Positions 25,611 through 34,971 are shown, numbered from the stretch's first letter. The stretch is 64,000 nt of DNA from Streptomyces sp. NBC_01446 (GCF_026340095.1 NZ_JAPEPO010000001.1:3750501-3814500); one strand, 5' to 3'. Notes: a model not told the origin generated them from the sequence alone. Made by a program: numbers and translations.

Positions 25611-26486
25611 ATGAGCTCAGCGTCGACGGACACCCTGGCCGAGCGGTTCGAGGAGTCACGGGGTCACCTGCGTGCCGTGGCCTACCGGATGCTCGGTTCG
25701 CTCAGCGAGGCGGAGGACGCCGTGCAGGAGACGTGGCTGCGGCTCCAGCGGTCCGACATCTCGGCCGTCGAGAACCTGGGCGGCTGGCTCACCACCGTCA
25801 CCGGCCGGATCTGCCTTGACCTGCTGCGCTCGCGCAAGGCGAGGGGCGAAGAGCCCCTGGAGACGCACGTACCCGACCCCTTGGTCACGAGCCTGGACAC
25901 CCCGGATCCCGAACAACAGGCGCTCCAGGCCGATTCGGTGGGCCTGGCGCTGCTCGTGGTCCTGGACTCGCTGGCGCCGGTGGAGCGGCTGGCGTTCGTG
26001 CTGCACGACCTGTTCGCCGTGCCGTTCGACGACATCGCGCCGATCGTGGAGCGCACGCCGGCGGCGACCCGGCAGCTGGCGAGCCGCGCGCGCCGCCGCG
26101 TCCAGGGAGCGCCGCCGCCGGAGACGGATCCCGTACGGCAGCGCGAGATCGTGGAGGCGTTCCTCTCGGCGGCCCGCGAAGGCGACTTCGAACGCCTGGT
26201 CGCGGTCCTGGACCCGGACGTGCTGCTACGGGCGGACGCCGGCGCGACGGGCCTCTCGCGCCTGGTCCGAGGCGCTCACACGGTGGCGTCCGGGGCGATC
26301 ACGTTCCAGCGCATGGCACCGCACGTACGCGTCGTGCTGGTGAACGGCGCGATCGGCCTGCTCGCCCTGCCGGAGGGCCGCCCGGCAGCGCTGATGTCGT
26401 TCACGATCACGGGCGCCAAAATCACAGAACTGAACGTCCTCTCGGACGAGGACCGCCTGAAAACCCTGACCCGGGCGGCTCTCTAG
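25611..26486 (+). CDS. ECF sigma factor with C-terminal SnoaL-like domain (ECF41/SigJ type)
   Basis: 291 residues. Sigma region 2 is AYRMLGSLSEAEDAVQETWL (near 22-42) and region 4 is LDSLAPVERLAFVLHDLFAV with the helix-turn-helix up to SRARRRVQG (residue 165). Residues 172-290 form a SnoaL/NTF2-like domain that in ECF41 proteins sets sigma activity in place of a separate anti-sigma factor. Those sigma factors usually sit beside a small oxidoreductase or carboxymuconolactone decarboxylase; here the neighbour is a nucleotidyltransferase. It converges and overlaps by four bases with the MBL gene. Confidence 0.88.
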   Translation: MSSASTDTLAERFEESRGHLRAVAYRMLGSLSEAEDAVQETWLRLQRSDISAVENLGGWLTTVTGRICLDLLRSRKARGEEPLETHVPDPLVTSLDTPDPEQQALQADSVGLALLVVLDSLAPVERLAFVLHDLFAVPFDDIAPIVERTPAATRQLASRARRRVQGAPPPETDPVRQREIVEAFLSAAREGDFERLVAVLDPDVLLRADAGATGLSRLVRGAHTVASGAITFQRMAPHVRVVLVNGAIGLLALPEGRPAALMSFTITGAKITELNVLSDEDRLKTLTRAAL

Positions 26487-27313
26487 ATCAGCCCGTGCTC
26501 CTTCAAATAATCGAGCTGAGCCAGAACGGACAACTCGGCGGCCGGCCACAGAGACCGGTCCACAGCCGCGTACACATGGGCGACGATCTCTGACGCCGTG
26601 GCATATCCGCTCTCGACGGCGGTCTCGACCTGGGCGAGCCGGTTGGCGCGGTGGGCGAGGTAGTACTCGACGGCGCCCTGGGCGTCTTCGAGTACGGGCC
26701 CGTGCCCTGGCAGCACGGTGTCGACCCCGTCGTCGACGGTGAGGGACCGCAGCCGCCGCAGCGAGTCGAGATAGTCACCGAGTCGCCCGTCGGGATGGGC
26801 GACGACGGTGGTCCCGCGCCCGATCACGGTGTCACCGGTCAGCACGGCCCGATCGGCAGGCAGATGGAAACAGAGCGAATCAGCGGTATGCCCAGGAGCT
26901 GCGACGACACGCAGCTCAAGCCCGCCGACCGTCACCACATCCCCACCCGCCAACCCCTCGTCCCCAAGCCGCAGATCAGGATCGAGAGCGCGTACGTCGG
27001 TCCGGGTCAGCTCGGCGAACCGGCCGGCCCCGTCCGCGTGATCGGGATGCCCATGAGTGAGAAGTGTCAGGGCGACGCGCTTGCCGGCAGCCTCGGCGAC
27101 CGCGACCACATGCTCCAGATGCGCGTCGTCGAGCGGCCCGGGATCGATCACAACGGCAAGCTCGGAATCAGGCTCGGAAACAATCCACGTATTGGTCCCG
27201 TCCAGGGTCATCGCGGAGGCGTTCGGAGCCAGCACGTTGACCGCGCGCGCGGTGGCGGGCCCCGACAGCACCCCGCCGCGGGGCTGTCCGGGAAGGGCTG
27301 CGGCTTCGGTCAT
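26483..27313 (-). CDS. Metallo-beta-lactamase-fold hydrolase
   Basis: 276 residues. THGHPDHADGAGRF is the main zinc motif (HxHxDH), with further ligands in APGHTADS and VLTGDTVIGRGTT, and VLPGHGPVLEDA at the end, the layout of glyoxalase II/LACTB2-like proteins. The C-terminal 70 residues form a winged-helix-like tail. LACTB2 relatives can act on RNA or thioesters; substrate here is unknown. Its start overlaps the stop of the upstream Nudix gene (ATGA), so both are co-translated. Confidence 0.85.
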   Translation of the reverse strand: MTEAAALPGQPRGGVLSGPATARAVNVLAPNASAMTLDGTNTWIVSEPDSELAVVIDPGPLDDAHLEHVVAVAEAAGKRVALTLLTHGHPDHADGAGRFAELTRTDVRALDPDLRLGDEGLAGGDVVTVGGLELRVVAAPGHTADSLCFHLPADRAVLTGDTVIGRGTTVVAHPDGRLGDYLDSLRRLRSLTVDDGVDTVLPGHGPVLEDAQGAVEYYLAHRANRLAQVETAVESGYATASEIVAHVYAAVDRSLWPAAELSVLAQLDYLKEHGLI

Positions 27314-28185
27314 GCGGAGGCTCCCCCGGACGTGGTCGGAATGTGCTTGGTGAACTCATCATGACCGGGCCAGGACAGAACAATCTCCCCACCCTCCAGC
27401 CGGGCCTGAGCGAGCACGGGGGAGAGATCCTGCGCCGCGGCCCCCGCAAGAGCACCCTCGGCACTGTCGAAGCCGGCCAGCGCCCGCAGCGTGGCGATCG
27501 TGGGCGGCATCATCATGAGCTCGCCCTTGTCGTACCCCTCGGCAGCCTGATCGGGCCGGATCCACACGGTCCGGTCAGCTTCGGTGGAGGCGTTACGGGT
27601 GCGCTGCCCCTCAGGCAGGGCGGCGACGAAGAACCAGGTGTCGTACCGCCGGGGCTCGAACTCGGGCGTGATCCACCGCGCCCAGGCGCCCAGCAGATCG
27701 GACCGCAGAACCAGCCCGCGCCGCCCGAGGAACTCCCCGAACGACAACTCCCGCCGGACGAGCGCCTCCCGGTCGGCCTCCCAGGACTCCCCGGTCGTAT
27801 CACCCACCACGGACGCCGCATCGGGCCCGGCGAGCAGCACGCCCGCCTCCTCGTACGTCTCCCTTACGGCGGCACACACGATCGCCTGCGCCGACTTCTC
27901 GTCCACGCCGAGCCGCGCCGCCCACGCCGCACGCGAGGGCCCGCCCCACCGCACGACCGACTCGTCGTCACGGGGATCCACACCCCCGCCCGGATACGCG
28001 TACGCGCCCCCGGCGAAAGCCATGGAGGCGCGTCGACGCAGCATATGCACTTCGGGACCGGCGACCGCGTCCCGCAGAAGCATGACCGTCGCGGCCCGCC
28101 GCGGCACGGCGGCCGCCAGCTCACCCGCCGCGAGCGCACGAATCCGCTCGGGCCACTCCGGGGGATACCACTGCCCATTCGCCAT
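27310..28185 (-). CDS. Nudix hydrolase (NUDT19-like)
   Basis: 291 residues. FAGGAYAYPGGGVDPRDDES starts the Nudix region and AVRETYEEAGVLLAG completes the box; the long insert between them and the segment APLARWITPEFEPRRYDTW-like (here GAWARWITPEFEPRRYDTW) are typical of NUDT19-like proteins. Probably a pyrophosphatase on CoA-type or nucleotide substrates. First gene of a two-gene unit with the MBL hydrolase. Confidence 0.85.
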   Translation of the reverse strand: MANGQWYPPEWPERIRALAAGELAAAVPRRAATVMLLRDAVAGPEVHMLRRRASMAFAGGAYAYPGGGVDPRDDESVVRWGGPSRAAWAARLGVDEKSAQAIVCAAVRETYEEAGVLLAGPDAASVVGDTTGESWEADREALVRRELSFGEFLGRRGLVLRSDLLGAWARWITPEFEPRRYDTWFFVAALPEGQRTRNASTEADRTVWIRPDQAAEGYDKGELMMMPPTIATLRALAGFDSAEGALAGAAAQDLSPVLAQARLEGGEIVLSWPGHDEFTKHIPTTSGGASA

Positions 28186-28296
28186 GGCCGGAGGCTATCC
28201 GCTACCAAGCGGATGTTCGAGAGCCACAGACGATCAAGTACGCCAGCGACCCGAAGAACCCCACCGCCCCGCGGCCATACCCGAGAGAACCGGACG

Positions 28297-28390
28297 GACG
28301 AATCACCCACCGCCCCACAGCCGCACACGAGACGTGAGGGGCCGACGAATCACCCACCGGCCGGCAGCCGCGTTCGAGACGTGAGGGGCC
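28297..28390. repeat. 47-bp tandem duplication
   Basis: Two copies (28297-28343 and 28344-28390) each begin GACGAATCACCCACCG and end GAGACGTGAGGGGCC. They differ at a few central bases. They lie in the spacer between the Nudix and RidA genes, where no gene is supported. Confidence 0.7.
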
Positions 28391-28534
28391 GTGTCGGGAT
28401 GTGCGCGCGGAGCCACCAGCACCACATGCGGGCAATTGGGCCGGTGACGAGGCCCCATAGAACAGCGAGCACGTACATCCCGGCGCGGCCCCGCCCTTAC
28501 CGGACGGAGCGCACCAGCCGCGAGCCGACCCGAA

Positions 28535-28660
28535 CCCTCAGCCACCCCGAACCCTCAGCCCAACCAGAAGCCTCGGCTGAACCAGAAGCCTCGGCCGAAC
28601 CGAAACTCTCAGCCGAACCAGAACCTTCAGCCCAACCAAAACCCTCAGCCGAAGCGAACC
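28535..28660. repeat. About seven degenerate 18-bp tandem repeats
   Basis: Units follow the pattern AACCAGAAGCCTCGGCTG, with variants such as AACCGAAACTCTCAGCCG and AACCAAAACCCTCAGCCG, running up to the stop of the RidA gene. The period is a multiple of three, and one frame reads EPEASA-like hexapeptides, but no start or ribosome site makes it a convincing gene. Confidence 0.7.
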
Positions 28661-28661
28661 A

Positions 28662-29132
28662 TCAGGCGGAAACGAGCTCGACCTGAACCTCGACCTCAAC
28701 AGGCGCGTCCAGCGGCAGAACGGCCACACCCACGGCGGACCGGGCGTGCACACCCTTCTCGCCGAGAACCTCGGCGAAGAGCTCACTGGCCCCGTTCACC
28801 ACACCCGGCTGCCCGGTGAAGTCGGGCGCGGAGGCGACGAACCCGACGACCTTCACCACACGGGCGACCCGATCGAGATCGCCGGCAACGGACTTCACCG
28901 CGGCGAGCGCGTTCAGCGCACACGTACGGGCCAGCTCCTTGGCCTGCTCGGCGGTGACCTCGGCCCCCACCTTCCCGGTGAGCGGAAGCTTCCCGTCCAC
29001 CATCGGCAGCTGACCGGCCGTGTACACGTACACACCGGACTGCACGGCCGGCTGGTAAGAGGCGAGCGGCGGCACGACCTCGGGCAGGGTCAGCCCGAGC
29101 TCGGCGAGGCGCGCGTCGACGACCCCGCTCAT
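28662..29132 (-). CDS. RidA/YjgF-family protein
   Basis: 156 residues from ATG 29132. YVYTAGQLPMVDGKLPLTGK, the central RVVKVVGFVASAPDF and the C-terminal ARSAVGVAVLPLDAPVEVEV give the YjgF/RidA layout with the conserved Arg near the end (HARSAVG). RidA proteins hydrolyse reactive enamine/imine intermediates of amino-acid metabolism; this longer subgroup (~150 residues) may differ. Overlaps the DUF4177 gene by four bases. Confidence 0.88.
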   Translation of the reverse strand: MSGVVDARLAELGLTLPEVVPPLASYQPAVQSGVYVYTAGQLPMVDGKLPLTGKVGAEVTAEQAKELARTCALNALAAVKSVAGDLDRVARVVKVVGFVASAPDFTGQPGVVNGASELFAEVLGEKGVHARSAVGVAVLPLDAPVEVEVQVELVSA

Positions 29133-29287
29133 GCCTTCTCCCGCTTCAGGTAGGCCACGAGCTGCTCGGGGTTGTTCGGCCCGGGCACGACCTGGACGAG
29201 CTCCCAGCCGTCCTCGCCCCAGGTGTCCAGAATCTGCTTGGTCGCGTGCACGAGAAGGGGCACGGTCGCGTATTCCCACTTGGTCAT
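29129..29287 (-). CDS. DUF4177-family small protein
   Basis: 52 residues (MTKWEYATVPLLVHATKQIL, then DTWGEDGWELVQVVPG). The WEYATVPL start and GEDGWELV core are the DUF4177 hallmark. It is coupled to the RidA gene by an ATGA overlap and divergent from the ArsA-like ATPase gene. Function unknown. Confidence 0.8.
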   Translation of the reverse strand: MTKWEYATVPLLVHATKQILDTWGEDGWELVQVVPGPNNPEQLVAYLKREKA

Positions 29288-29368
29288 ACGGCCGACTGTA
29301 GCCGCTGGACCGGCGATGACCGACAGCCTCCTGCGTAGCCCGCGCGCGGACTGGTTAGGCTCGAAGAC

Positions 29369-30346
29369 GTGAGCAGGCTCCAGGTCGTCAGCGGCAAGGG
29401 CGGTACCGGAAAGACCACGGTCGCCGCCGCACTGGCGCTCGCCCTCGCGACCGAGGGCAAGCGCACTCTCCTGGTGGAGGTGGAAGGACGCCAGGGCATC
29501 GCACAGCTCTTCGAGACGGAAGCGCTGCCGTACGAGGAACGGAAGATCGCGGTAGCCCCGGGGGGCGGCGAGGTGTTCGCACTCGCCATCGACCCGGAGC
29601 TGGCGCTGCTGGACTACCTCCAGATGTTCTACAAGCTGGGCGGCGCGGGCAGGGCGCTCAAAAAGCTGGGCGCGATCGACTTCGCGACAACGGTGGCGCC
29701 GGGCCTGAGGGACGTACTCCTGACGGGCAAGGCCTGCGAGGCGGTGCGCCGCAAGACGAAACAGAACAAATACACCTACGACTACGTGGTGATGGACGCC
29801 CCGCCGACGGGCCGCATCACGCGTTTCCTGAACGTGAACGACGAGGTCGCGGGCCTGGCCAAGATCGGCCCGATACACAACCAGGCGCAGGCGGTCATGC
29901 GGGTCCTCAAGTCGCCGGAGACGGCAGTGCACTTGGTGACACTGCTGGAGGAGATGCCGGTCCAGGAGACGTCGGACGGCATCGCGGAGCTACAGGCCGC
30001 GAACCTCCCCGTGGGCCGGCTCATCGTGAACATGGTGCGCCCGGCAGTCCTCGACGAGGCGGAACTGGCGCTGGCGCAGGGCGGCGTGCCCCGGACAGCC
30101 ATCGCCAAGTCCCTGTCCGCGGCGGGCCTGGGCGGCGCCCGCAGAGGCGGCGGCGCCGAACGCCTGGTGACCCCGCTCCTCGACCAGGCGGCGGAGTACG
30201 CGGAACGGCACGAGCTGGAGCACAGCCAGCGCGCGGTGCTGGCCGATTCGGGCCTGCCCCTGCACGAACTGCCGCTGCTGACCGAGGGGATGGACCTGGC
30301 GGGCCTGTACCGGCTGGCCACGGAACTGCGGAAGCAAGGGATCTAG
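29369..30346 (+). CDS. ArsA/GET3-like ATPase, first of a pair
   Basis: 325 residues from GTG 29369. The P-loop GKGGTGKTTVAAALAL lies at residues 9-24, and VMDAPPTGRITRFLNV near 137 is the switch/Walker B region. Only one ATPase half is present, so it should pair with itself or with the next gene's product. No arsenic genes and no membrane partner are nearby. In Streptomyces and mycobacteria this pair always accompanies wblA/whiB-type and PBP genes as I recall. Seven bases separate it from the second ATPase. Confidence 0.86.
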   Translation: MSRLQVVSGKGGTGKTTVAAALALALATEGKRTLLVEVEGRQGIAQLFETEALPYEERKIAVAPGGGEVFALAIDPELALLDYLQMFYKLGGAGRALKKLGAIDFATTVAPGLRDVLLTGKACEAVRRKTKQNKYTYDYVVMDAPPTGRITRFLNVNDEVAGLAKIGPIHNQAQAVMRVLKSPETAVHLVTLLEEMPVQETSDGIAELQAANLPVGRLIVNMVRPAVLDEAELALAQGGVPRTAIAKSLSAAGLGGARRGGGAERLVTPLLDQAAEYAERHELEHSQRAVLADSGLPLHELPLLTEGMDLAGLYRLATELRKQGI

Positions 30347-30352
30347 AGACAC

Positions 30353-31741
30353 ATGGCGTCGTCCCTGAGTCTGAACGCGACAGACACCCACGTACTCGAC
30401 GTGGACCCACTCATCGACGACCTCAGGACGCGCATCGTGGTGTGCTGCGGCTCCGGCGGCGTCGGCAAGACGACGACGGCGGCGGCGCTCGGGCTGCGCG
30501 CCGCCGAGCGCGGCCGCAAGGTGGTCGTGCTGACGATCGACCCGGCCCGCAGGCTGGCCCAGTCGATGGGCATCGACTCGCTGGACAACACACCGCGCCG
30601 AGTGAAGGGCATCGACGACACGGCGGGCGGCGAACTGCACGCGATGATGCTCGACATGAAGCGGACCTTCGACGAGATCGTCGAGGCGCACGCGGACGGC
30701 CAGCGGGCCGAGGCGATTCTGGGCAACCCCTTCTACCAGTCGCTCTCGGCGGGCTTCGCGGGCACGCAGGAGTACATGGCGATGGAGAAGCTGGGCCAGC
30801 TGCGGGCCCAGGACCAGTGGGACCTGATCGTCGTCGACACACCTCCGTCCCGCTCGGCGCTCGACTTCCTGGACGCGCCGAAACGTCTCGGCTCGTTCCT
30901 GGACGGCAAGCTGATCCGGGTCCTGATGGCGCCGGCGAAGGTCGGCGGCCGGGCCGGCATGAAGTTCCTGAACGTCGGTATGTCGATGATGACGGGCGCG
31001 CTCGGAAAGCTGCTGGGTGGCCAACTCCTGCGCGACGTACAGACATTCGTGGCGGCGATGGACACGATGTTCGGCGGCTTCCGCACGCGCGCCGACGCGA
31101 CGTTCAAGCTGCTCCAGGCCCCCGGTACGGCGTTCCTGGTGGTGGCGGCACCGGAGCGGGACGCGCTGCGCGAGGCGGCGTACTTCGTGGAGCGCCTCGC
31201 CGCGGAGGACATGCCGCTGGCCGGGCTCGTACTGAACCGGGTGCACGGCAGCGGTGCCGCGCAGCTGTCGGCCGAGCGTGCGCTCGCCGCCGCAGAAAAT
31301 CTTGACGAGCGCGGCATTGTGGATCAGGGGGGCGGGAATGTAGAGCTGCGTACCTCTCCCGAAGCAGGCTCCCCCGCCCCAGCAAGGGACACGCCCGACG
31401 GGCACGCCCAGACGCCGGACAAAACCCCACACCGTGCACCCGCAACGACCCCAGCGCCCAACTCACCGGCCACAAGCACGCCTGCCGGCGCGACCACAGA
31501 CGACGCAACCACGGATCGCACGGCCACAGACCAACTCACGGCAGGGCTACTGCGATTGCACGCGGAACGCATGCAGCTGCTGGCACGCGAACAACGCACA
31601 CGCGACCGCTTCGCGGCGCTCCACCCGGAGGTGGCGGTCACCGAAGTCGGCGCCCTGCCCGGCGATGTGCACGACCTAGCAGGCCTCAGGAGCATCGGGG
31701 ACCGGCTCGCGGCCGGTGCGGACCCGGCCGGAGCTGCGTGA
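30353..31741 (+). CDS. ArsA/GET3-like ATPase, second of the pair, with long disordered insert
   Basis: 462 residues. CGSGGVGKTTTAAALGL is the P-loop (residues 33-49), VVDTPPSRSALDFLDAP (near 162) the switch region and LVVAAPERDALREAAYFV (near 262) the later core. Residues ~325-395 are a low-complexity Ala/Pro/Thr/Asp stretch that interrupts the ATPase fold, then a helical end (LLRLHAERMQLLAREQRTRD) resumes. The insert is AT-richer in codon choice than its surroundings, as expected for a recently expanded linker. Likely partner of the upstream ATPase. Confidence 0.85.
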   Translation: MASSLSLNATDTHVLDVDPLIDDLRTRIVVCCGSGGVGKTTTAAALGLRAAERGRKVVVLTIDPARRLAQSMGIDSLDNTPRRVKGIDDTAGGELHAMMLDMKRTFDEIVEAHADGQRAEAILGNPFYQSLSAGFAGTQEYMAMEKLGQLRAQDQWDLIVVDTPPSRSALDFLDAPKRLGSFLDGKLIRVLMAPAKVGGRAGMKFLNVGMSMMTGALGKLLGGQLLRDVQTFVAAMDTMFGGFRTRADATFKLLQAPGTAFLVVAAPERDALREAAYFVERLAAEDMPLAGLVLNRVHGSGAAQLSAERALAAAENLDERGIVDQGGGNVELRTSPEAGSPAPARDTPDGHAQTPDKTPHRAPATTPAPNSPATSTPAGATTDDATTDRTATDQLTAGLLRLHAERMQLLAREQRTRDRFAALHPEVAVTEVGALPGDVHDLAGLRSIGDRLAAGADPAGAA

Positions 31742-31819
31742 GCTGCACGGACGCCTCCCGAGGCGCGGGCCGCCACACGGCTCGCACCCCTCGGGCGCCC
31801 TTGAGGGAGCTCGGCCCTC

Positions 31820-32164
31820 TCACCCCACGGCGGCGTACCTCTCGTACGTCTCGTCGTCATCGATGTCCACGGGCAGCAGGCCCGCACCGCGCTCGTACTC
31901 CGTACGAGCCGTCTCGAGCAGCCGGTGCCACGAGGTGACGGTGGGACGCCTGCGCAGAAGTGCGCGGCGTTCCCGCTCAGTCATGCCACCCCACACGCCG
32001 AACTCGACGCGGTTGTCCAGCGCGTCGGCCAGGCACTCGGTCCGCACCGGGCATCCGGTGCACACCGCCTTCGCCCGGTTCTGCGCTGCTCCTTGAACGA
32101 ACAGTTCATCTGGATCGGTAGTGCGGCAGGCCGCCTGCGCACTCCAGTCGGTAACCCAGCCCAT
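31820..32164 (-). CDS. wblA: WhiB-like regulator WblA
   Basis: 114 residues from ATG 32164 (MGWVTDWSAQAACRTTDPDE). Four Cys ligate a 4Fe-4S cluster: AACRTTD, then AVCTGCPVRTECLAD. GVWGGMTERERRALLRRRPT is the WhiB signature and basic DNA-binding end. The sequence matches S. coelicolor WblA closely from memory. WblA switches colonies from vegetative growth to sporulation and represses many antibiotic clusters. An upstream in-frame ATG (32221) would add 19 residues not found in WblA, so it was not used. Confidence 0.93.
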   Translation of the reverse strand: MGWVTDWSAQAACRTTDPDELFVQGAAQNRAKAVCTGCPVRTECLADALDNRVEFGVWGGMTERERRALLRRRPTVTSWHRLLETARTEYERGAGLLPVDIDDDETYERYAAVG

Positions 32165-32593
32165 ACCGGCGCCGTCCTCTCCCGAATCGAGGCTCCCCCA
32201 CGGCGGCAGCGGCATATTCACCGCCGCCAGTTGAGGACGTTACGGAAGGTGGGCACAGCGCAACACCCCCTTCGGGCCCAATCTTGAATGGCCCGAACGG
32301 ACTATGCGTAAGCGGCAGATCACCCGACGGAGTGAGCCGAGGGCATGCGCGACAAACCCGGCAAACCGGGGTGTTTCAGTTGAGTCACAGCGGACACCGG
32401 GTGACACTCAAGGCGGTTTCGGACACGCCCACACCCGACCACGCAAGGACCCCGGTGGAGTGGTGAGATGACTACCGGAACGATTCGGGTTCGCCGGACG
32501 TCTTGATACGTGACCGCACTGCTGTGACAGTTGAGTACAGCTTAGGCCAAGGCATATACGCCTGTCCGGAGAATCAGAACGTAGGCTGCCCTC
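32165..32593. promoter_or_regulatory. Long divergent promoter region, wblA / class A PBP
   Basis: 429 bases without a gene. It has local AT-richer stretches (TTGAATGGCCCGAACGGACTATGCG near 32283; GACAGTTGAGTACAGCTTAGG near 32527). wblA genes usually have a long leader and several developmental regulators acting upstream. I see no clear repeat or fold. Confidence 0.5.
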
Positions 32594-34804
32594 ATGGGAA
32601 AGAAGCGCTCGGGCGGTGGACTGTCACCGACTCAGCAGGCCGCCAAGTTCCTTGGTGTCAGTGTCCTCGCGGGAGCCGTCCTCGCCGGAATCGCGCTGCC
32701 CGCAGCGGGCGCGCTCGGCCTCGCGGCGAAAGGCTCGGTCGAGGGATTCGACGAAATCCCGGCCAACCTCAAGCAGCCGCCGCTCAGTCAGCGCACCACG
32801 ATCCTGGACAACCAGGGCGGCGCGATCGCGACGGTCTACTCGCGCGACCGCACAGTGGTGCCCCTCAAGGACATCTCGCCGTACATGCAGAAGGCGCTCG
32901 TCGCAATCGAGGACTCGCGGTTCTACGAGCACGGCGCCATCGACATGAAGGGCATCCTGCGCGCGATCAACCAGAACGCGCAGAGCGGCGGTGTCGCGCA
33001 GGGCGCGTCCACGCTCACCCAGCAGTACGTGAAGAACGTCTTCATGGAGGAGGCCGGCGACGACCCGACGAAGCTCGCCCAGGCCACCCAGCAGACGATC
33101 GGCCGCAAGATCCGCGAACTGAAGTACGCGATCCAGCTCGAGGACAAGCTCGGCAAGAAGCGCATCCTCGCCAACTACCTGAACATCACGTACTTCGGTG
33201 AGCAGGCGTACGGCGTCGAGGCGGCCTCGCAGCGGTACTTCTCCAAGTCGGCGAAGAACCTGACGATGGAGGAGTCGGCGATGCTGGCCGGCATCGTCCA
33301 GTCCCCGAGCCGCTACGACCCCGTCAACGACGAGGCGGAAGCCGTCAAGCGACGGAACGTCGTGCTCCAGCGGATGGCCGAGACGCACGACATCTCCCAG
33401 GACGAGGCGGACCGCGCCAAGGAGAAGCCGCTCGGCCTGAAGATCAGCAGGCCGCAGAACGGCTGCATCACAGCGGTCAAGGGCGCGGGCTTCTTCTGCG
33501 ACTACGTGCGCGAGGTGTTCCTCACCGACCCCGTCTTCGGCAAGACGAAGGAAGCACGGGCGAAGCTCTGGAACCGCGGCGGTCTGAGGGTGCAGACCAC
33601 CCTCGACCCGCAGACGCAGGAATCGGTGCAGGCGTCGATCAAGGATCACGTCTACCAGACGGACAAGGTCGCCACGGCGGCCACGTTCGTCGAGCCGGGC
33701 ACCGGCAAGATCCTCGGCATGGGCCAGTCGAAGCCGTACGGCTTCGGCAAGAACGAGACGCAGATCAACTACTCGGTCGACCGCAAGATGAGCGGGTCGA
33801 ACTACGGCTTCCCGACGGGTTCGACGTTCAAGCCGTTCCTCGCCGCCGCCGCCTTGGAGCAGGGCACCCCGGTGACGCAGTCGTATCCGGCGCCGTACCG
33901 GATGCCCTATCCGAGCTCGGTCCAGACGTGCAGCGGCAAGCCGTGGGTGAACAGCGGCGGCGCCACCGTGGAGAACGAGAACGAGTCCGAGCGCGGTCCG
34001 TACGCACTGGAGGAGGCGATGGCCAAGTCCATCAACACCTACTTCGTGCAGATGATCGGCGACACCGGGATGTGCCCGGTGATGGACATGGCCGACAAGC
34101 TGGGCGTCGTCCAGGGCAACGGCGAAAAGCTCCCCGAGGTCCCGGCCATCGTCCTCGGCTCCAAGGGCATCTCGCCGTTGACCATGGCCAGCGCGTACGC
34201 CACCTTCGCCAACCGCGGCACGTACTGCACGCCGGTCGCCATCGAGTCGATCACGGCCCCCGGCGACAAGTCGCTGCCGGTGCCGAAGTCGTCGTGCTCG
34301 CGCGCGATGACCACGAAGACCGCCGACAGCATCAACACCCTGCTGAGTGGCGTGATCGACTCCGGTACGGGCAAGGAGGCCGGTCTGACCGACCGGGACA
34401 ACGCGGGCAAGACCGGTACGACCGACAGCCGTAAGAACGCCTGGTTCGTGGGGTACACGCCGAACCTGTCCGGCGCGGTCTGGGTCGGCAGCGCCCTGCA
34501 GAACGTCGAGATGGAGAACATCACCATCGGCGGCCAGTACCAGCCGAAGGTCTTCGGCGGCCAGGTCCCCGGACCGATCTGGAGGGATGCCATGGTCGGC
34601 GCCCTCTCCGGCAAGCCGTCCCCCGGCTTCAACCTGATCGACATCCCCGACCCCGAGAAGGACAAGAGGGACGGGGACCCGGACGAGGACCCGGACCGGG
34701 GCGACGGAAGCCCGGGCAGGAGCGGCAAGAGCCCCTGGCCGGGAATCTCCCTCCCGCCGGGCGTCATCGGCGGCGGCAACGGGCACGGGGGCGGACGCCA
34801 CTGA
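32594..34804 (+). CDS. Class A penicillin-binding protein
   Basis: 736 residues. One N-terminal membrane segment (residues 18-48), then a GT51 glycosyltransferase with VAIEDSRFYEHGAIDMKG (catalytic Glu) and GASTLTQQYVKN. The transpeptidase follows, with GSTFKPF (Ser nucleophile, near 418), SIN (near 486) and KTGTT (near 614). A Gly/Pro/Asp-rich tail of ~70 residues ends the protein. It polymerises and cross-links peptidoglycan. Divergent from wblA; a strong terminator follows. Confidence 0.94.
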   Translation: MGKKRSGGGLSPTQQAAKFLGVSVLAGAVLAGIALPAAGALGLAAKGSVEGFDEIPANLKQPPLSQRTTILDNQGGAIATVYSRDRTVVPLKDISPYMQKALVAIEDSRFYEHGAIDMKGILRAINQNAQSGGVAQGASTLTQQYVKNVFMEEAGDDPTKLAQATQQTIGRKIRELKYAIQLEDKLGKKRILANYLNITYFGEQAYGVEAASQRYFSKSAKNLTMEESAMLAGIVQSPSRYDPVNDEAEAVKRRNVVLQRMAETHDISQDEADRAKEKPLGLKISRPQNGCITAVKGAGFFCDYVREVFLTDPVFGKTKEARAKLWNRGGLRVQTTLDPQTQESVQASIKDHVYQTDKVATAATFVEPGTGKILGMGQSKPYGFGKNETQINYSVDRKMSGSNYGFPTGSTFKPFLAAAALEQGTPVTQSYPAPYRMPYPSSVQTCSGKPWVNSGGATVENENESERGPYALEEAMAKSINTYFVQMIGDTGMCPVMDMADKLGVVQGNGEKLPEVPAIVLGSKGISPLTMASAYATFANRGTYCTPVAIESITAPGDKSLPVPKSSCSRAMTTKTADSINTLLSGVIDSGTGKEAGLTDRDNAGKTGTTDSRKNAWFVGYTPNLSGAVWVGSALQNVEMENITIGGQYQPKVFGGQVPGPIWRDAMVGALSGKPSPGFNLIDIPDPEKDKRDGDPDEDPDRGDGSPGRSGKSPWPGISLPPGVIGGGNGHGGGRH

Positions 34805-34851
34805 GTCGAACGCGGCTGAGGCGGATGCGCCTTGGACGGTGACGGTACGCG

Positions 34852-34885
34852 GATGGGGCGCCCCCTTTATTGGGGGCGCCCCATC
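34852..34885. terminator. 14-bp hairpin between convergent PBP and YqeY genes
   Basis: GATGGGGCGCCCCC (34852-34865) pairs with GGGGGCGCCCCATC (34872-34885) around TTTATT. Confidence 0.8.
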
Positions 34886-34971
34886 GGCGTATGTGTGGTG
34901 AGGGCGGGGACGGGGGCGAGACGCGTGGCTCAGCCCCGACTTCTCCCGCCCGTCCCGCAGGGCCGGCCCGC

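Noticed and set aside
27343..28686. Plus-strand 447-codon frame ending in Glu-Pro-Ser-Ala repeats
   Set aside because: Antisense to a well-supported Nudix gene; the repeat end is non-coding minisatellite read in one of three open frames.
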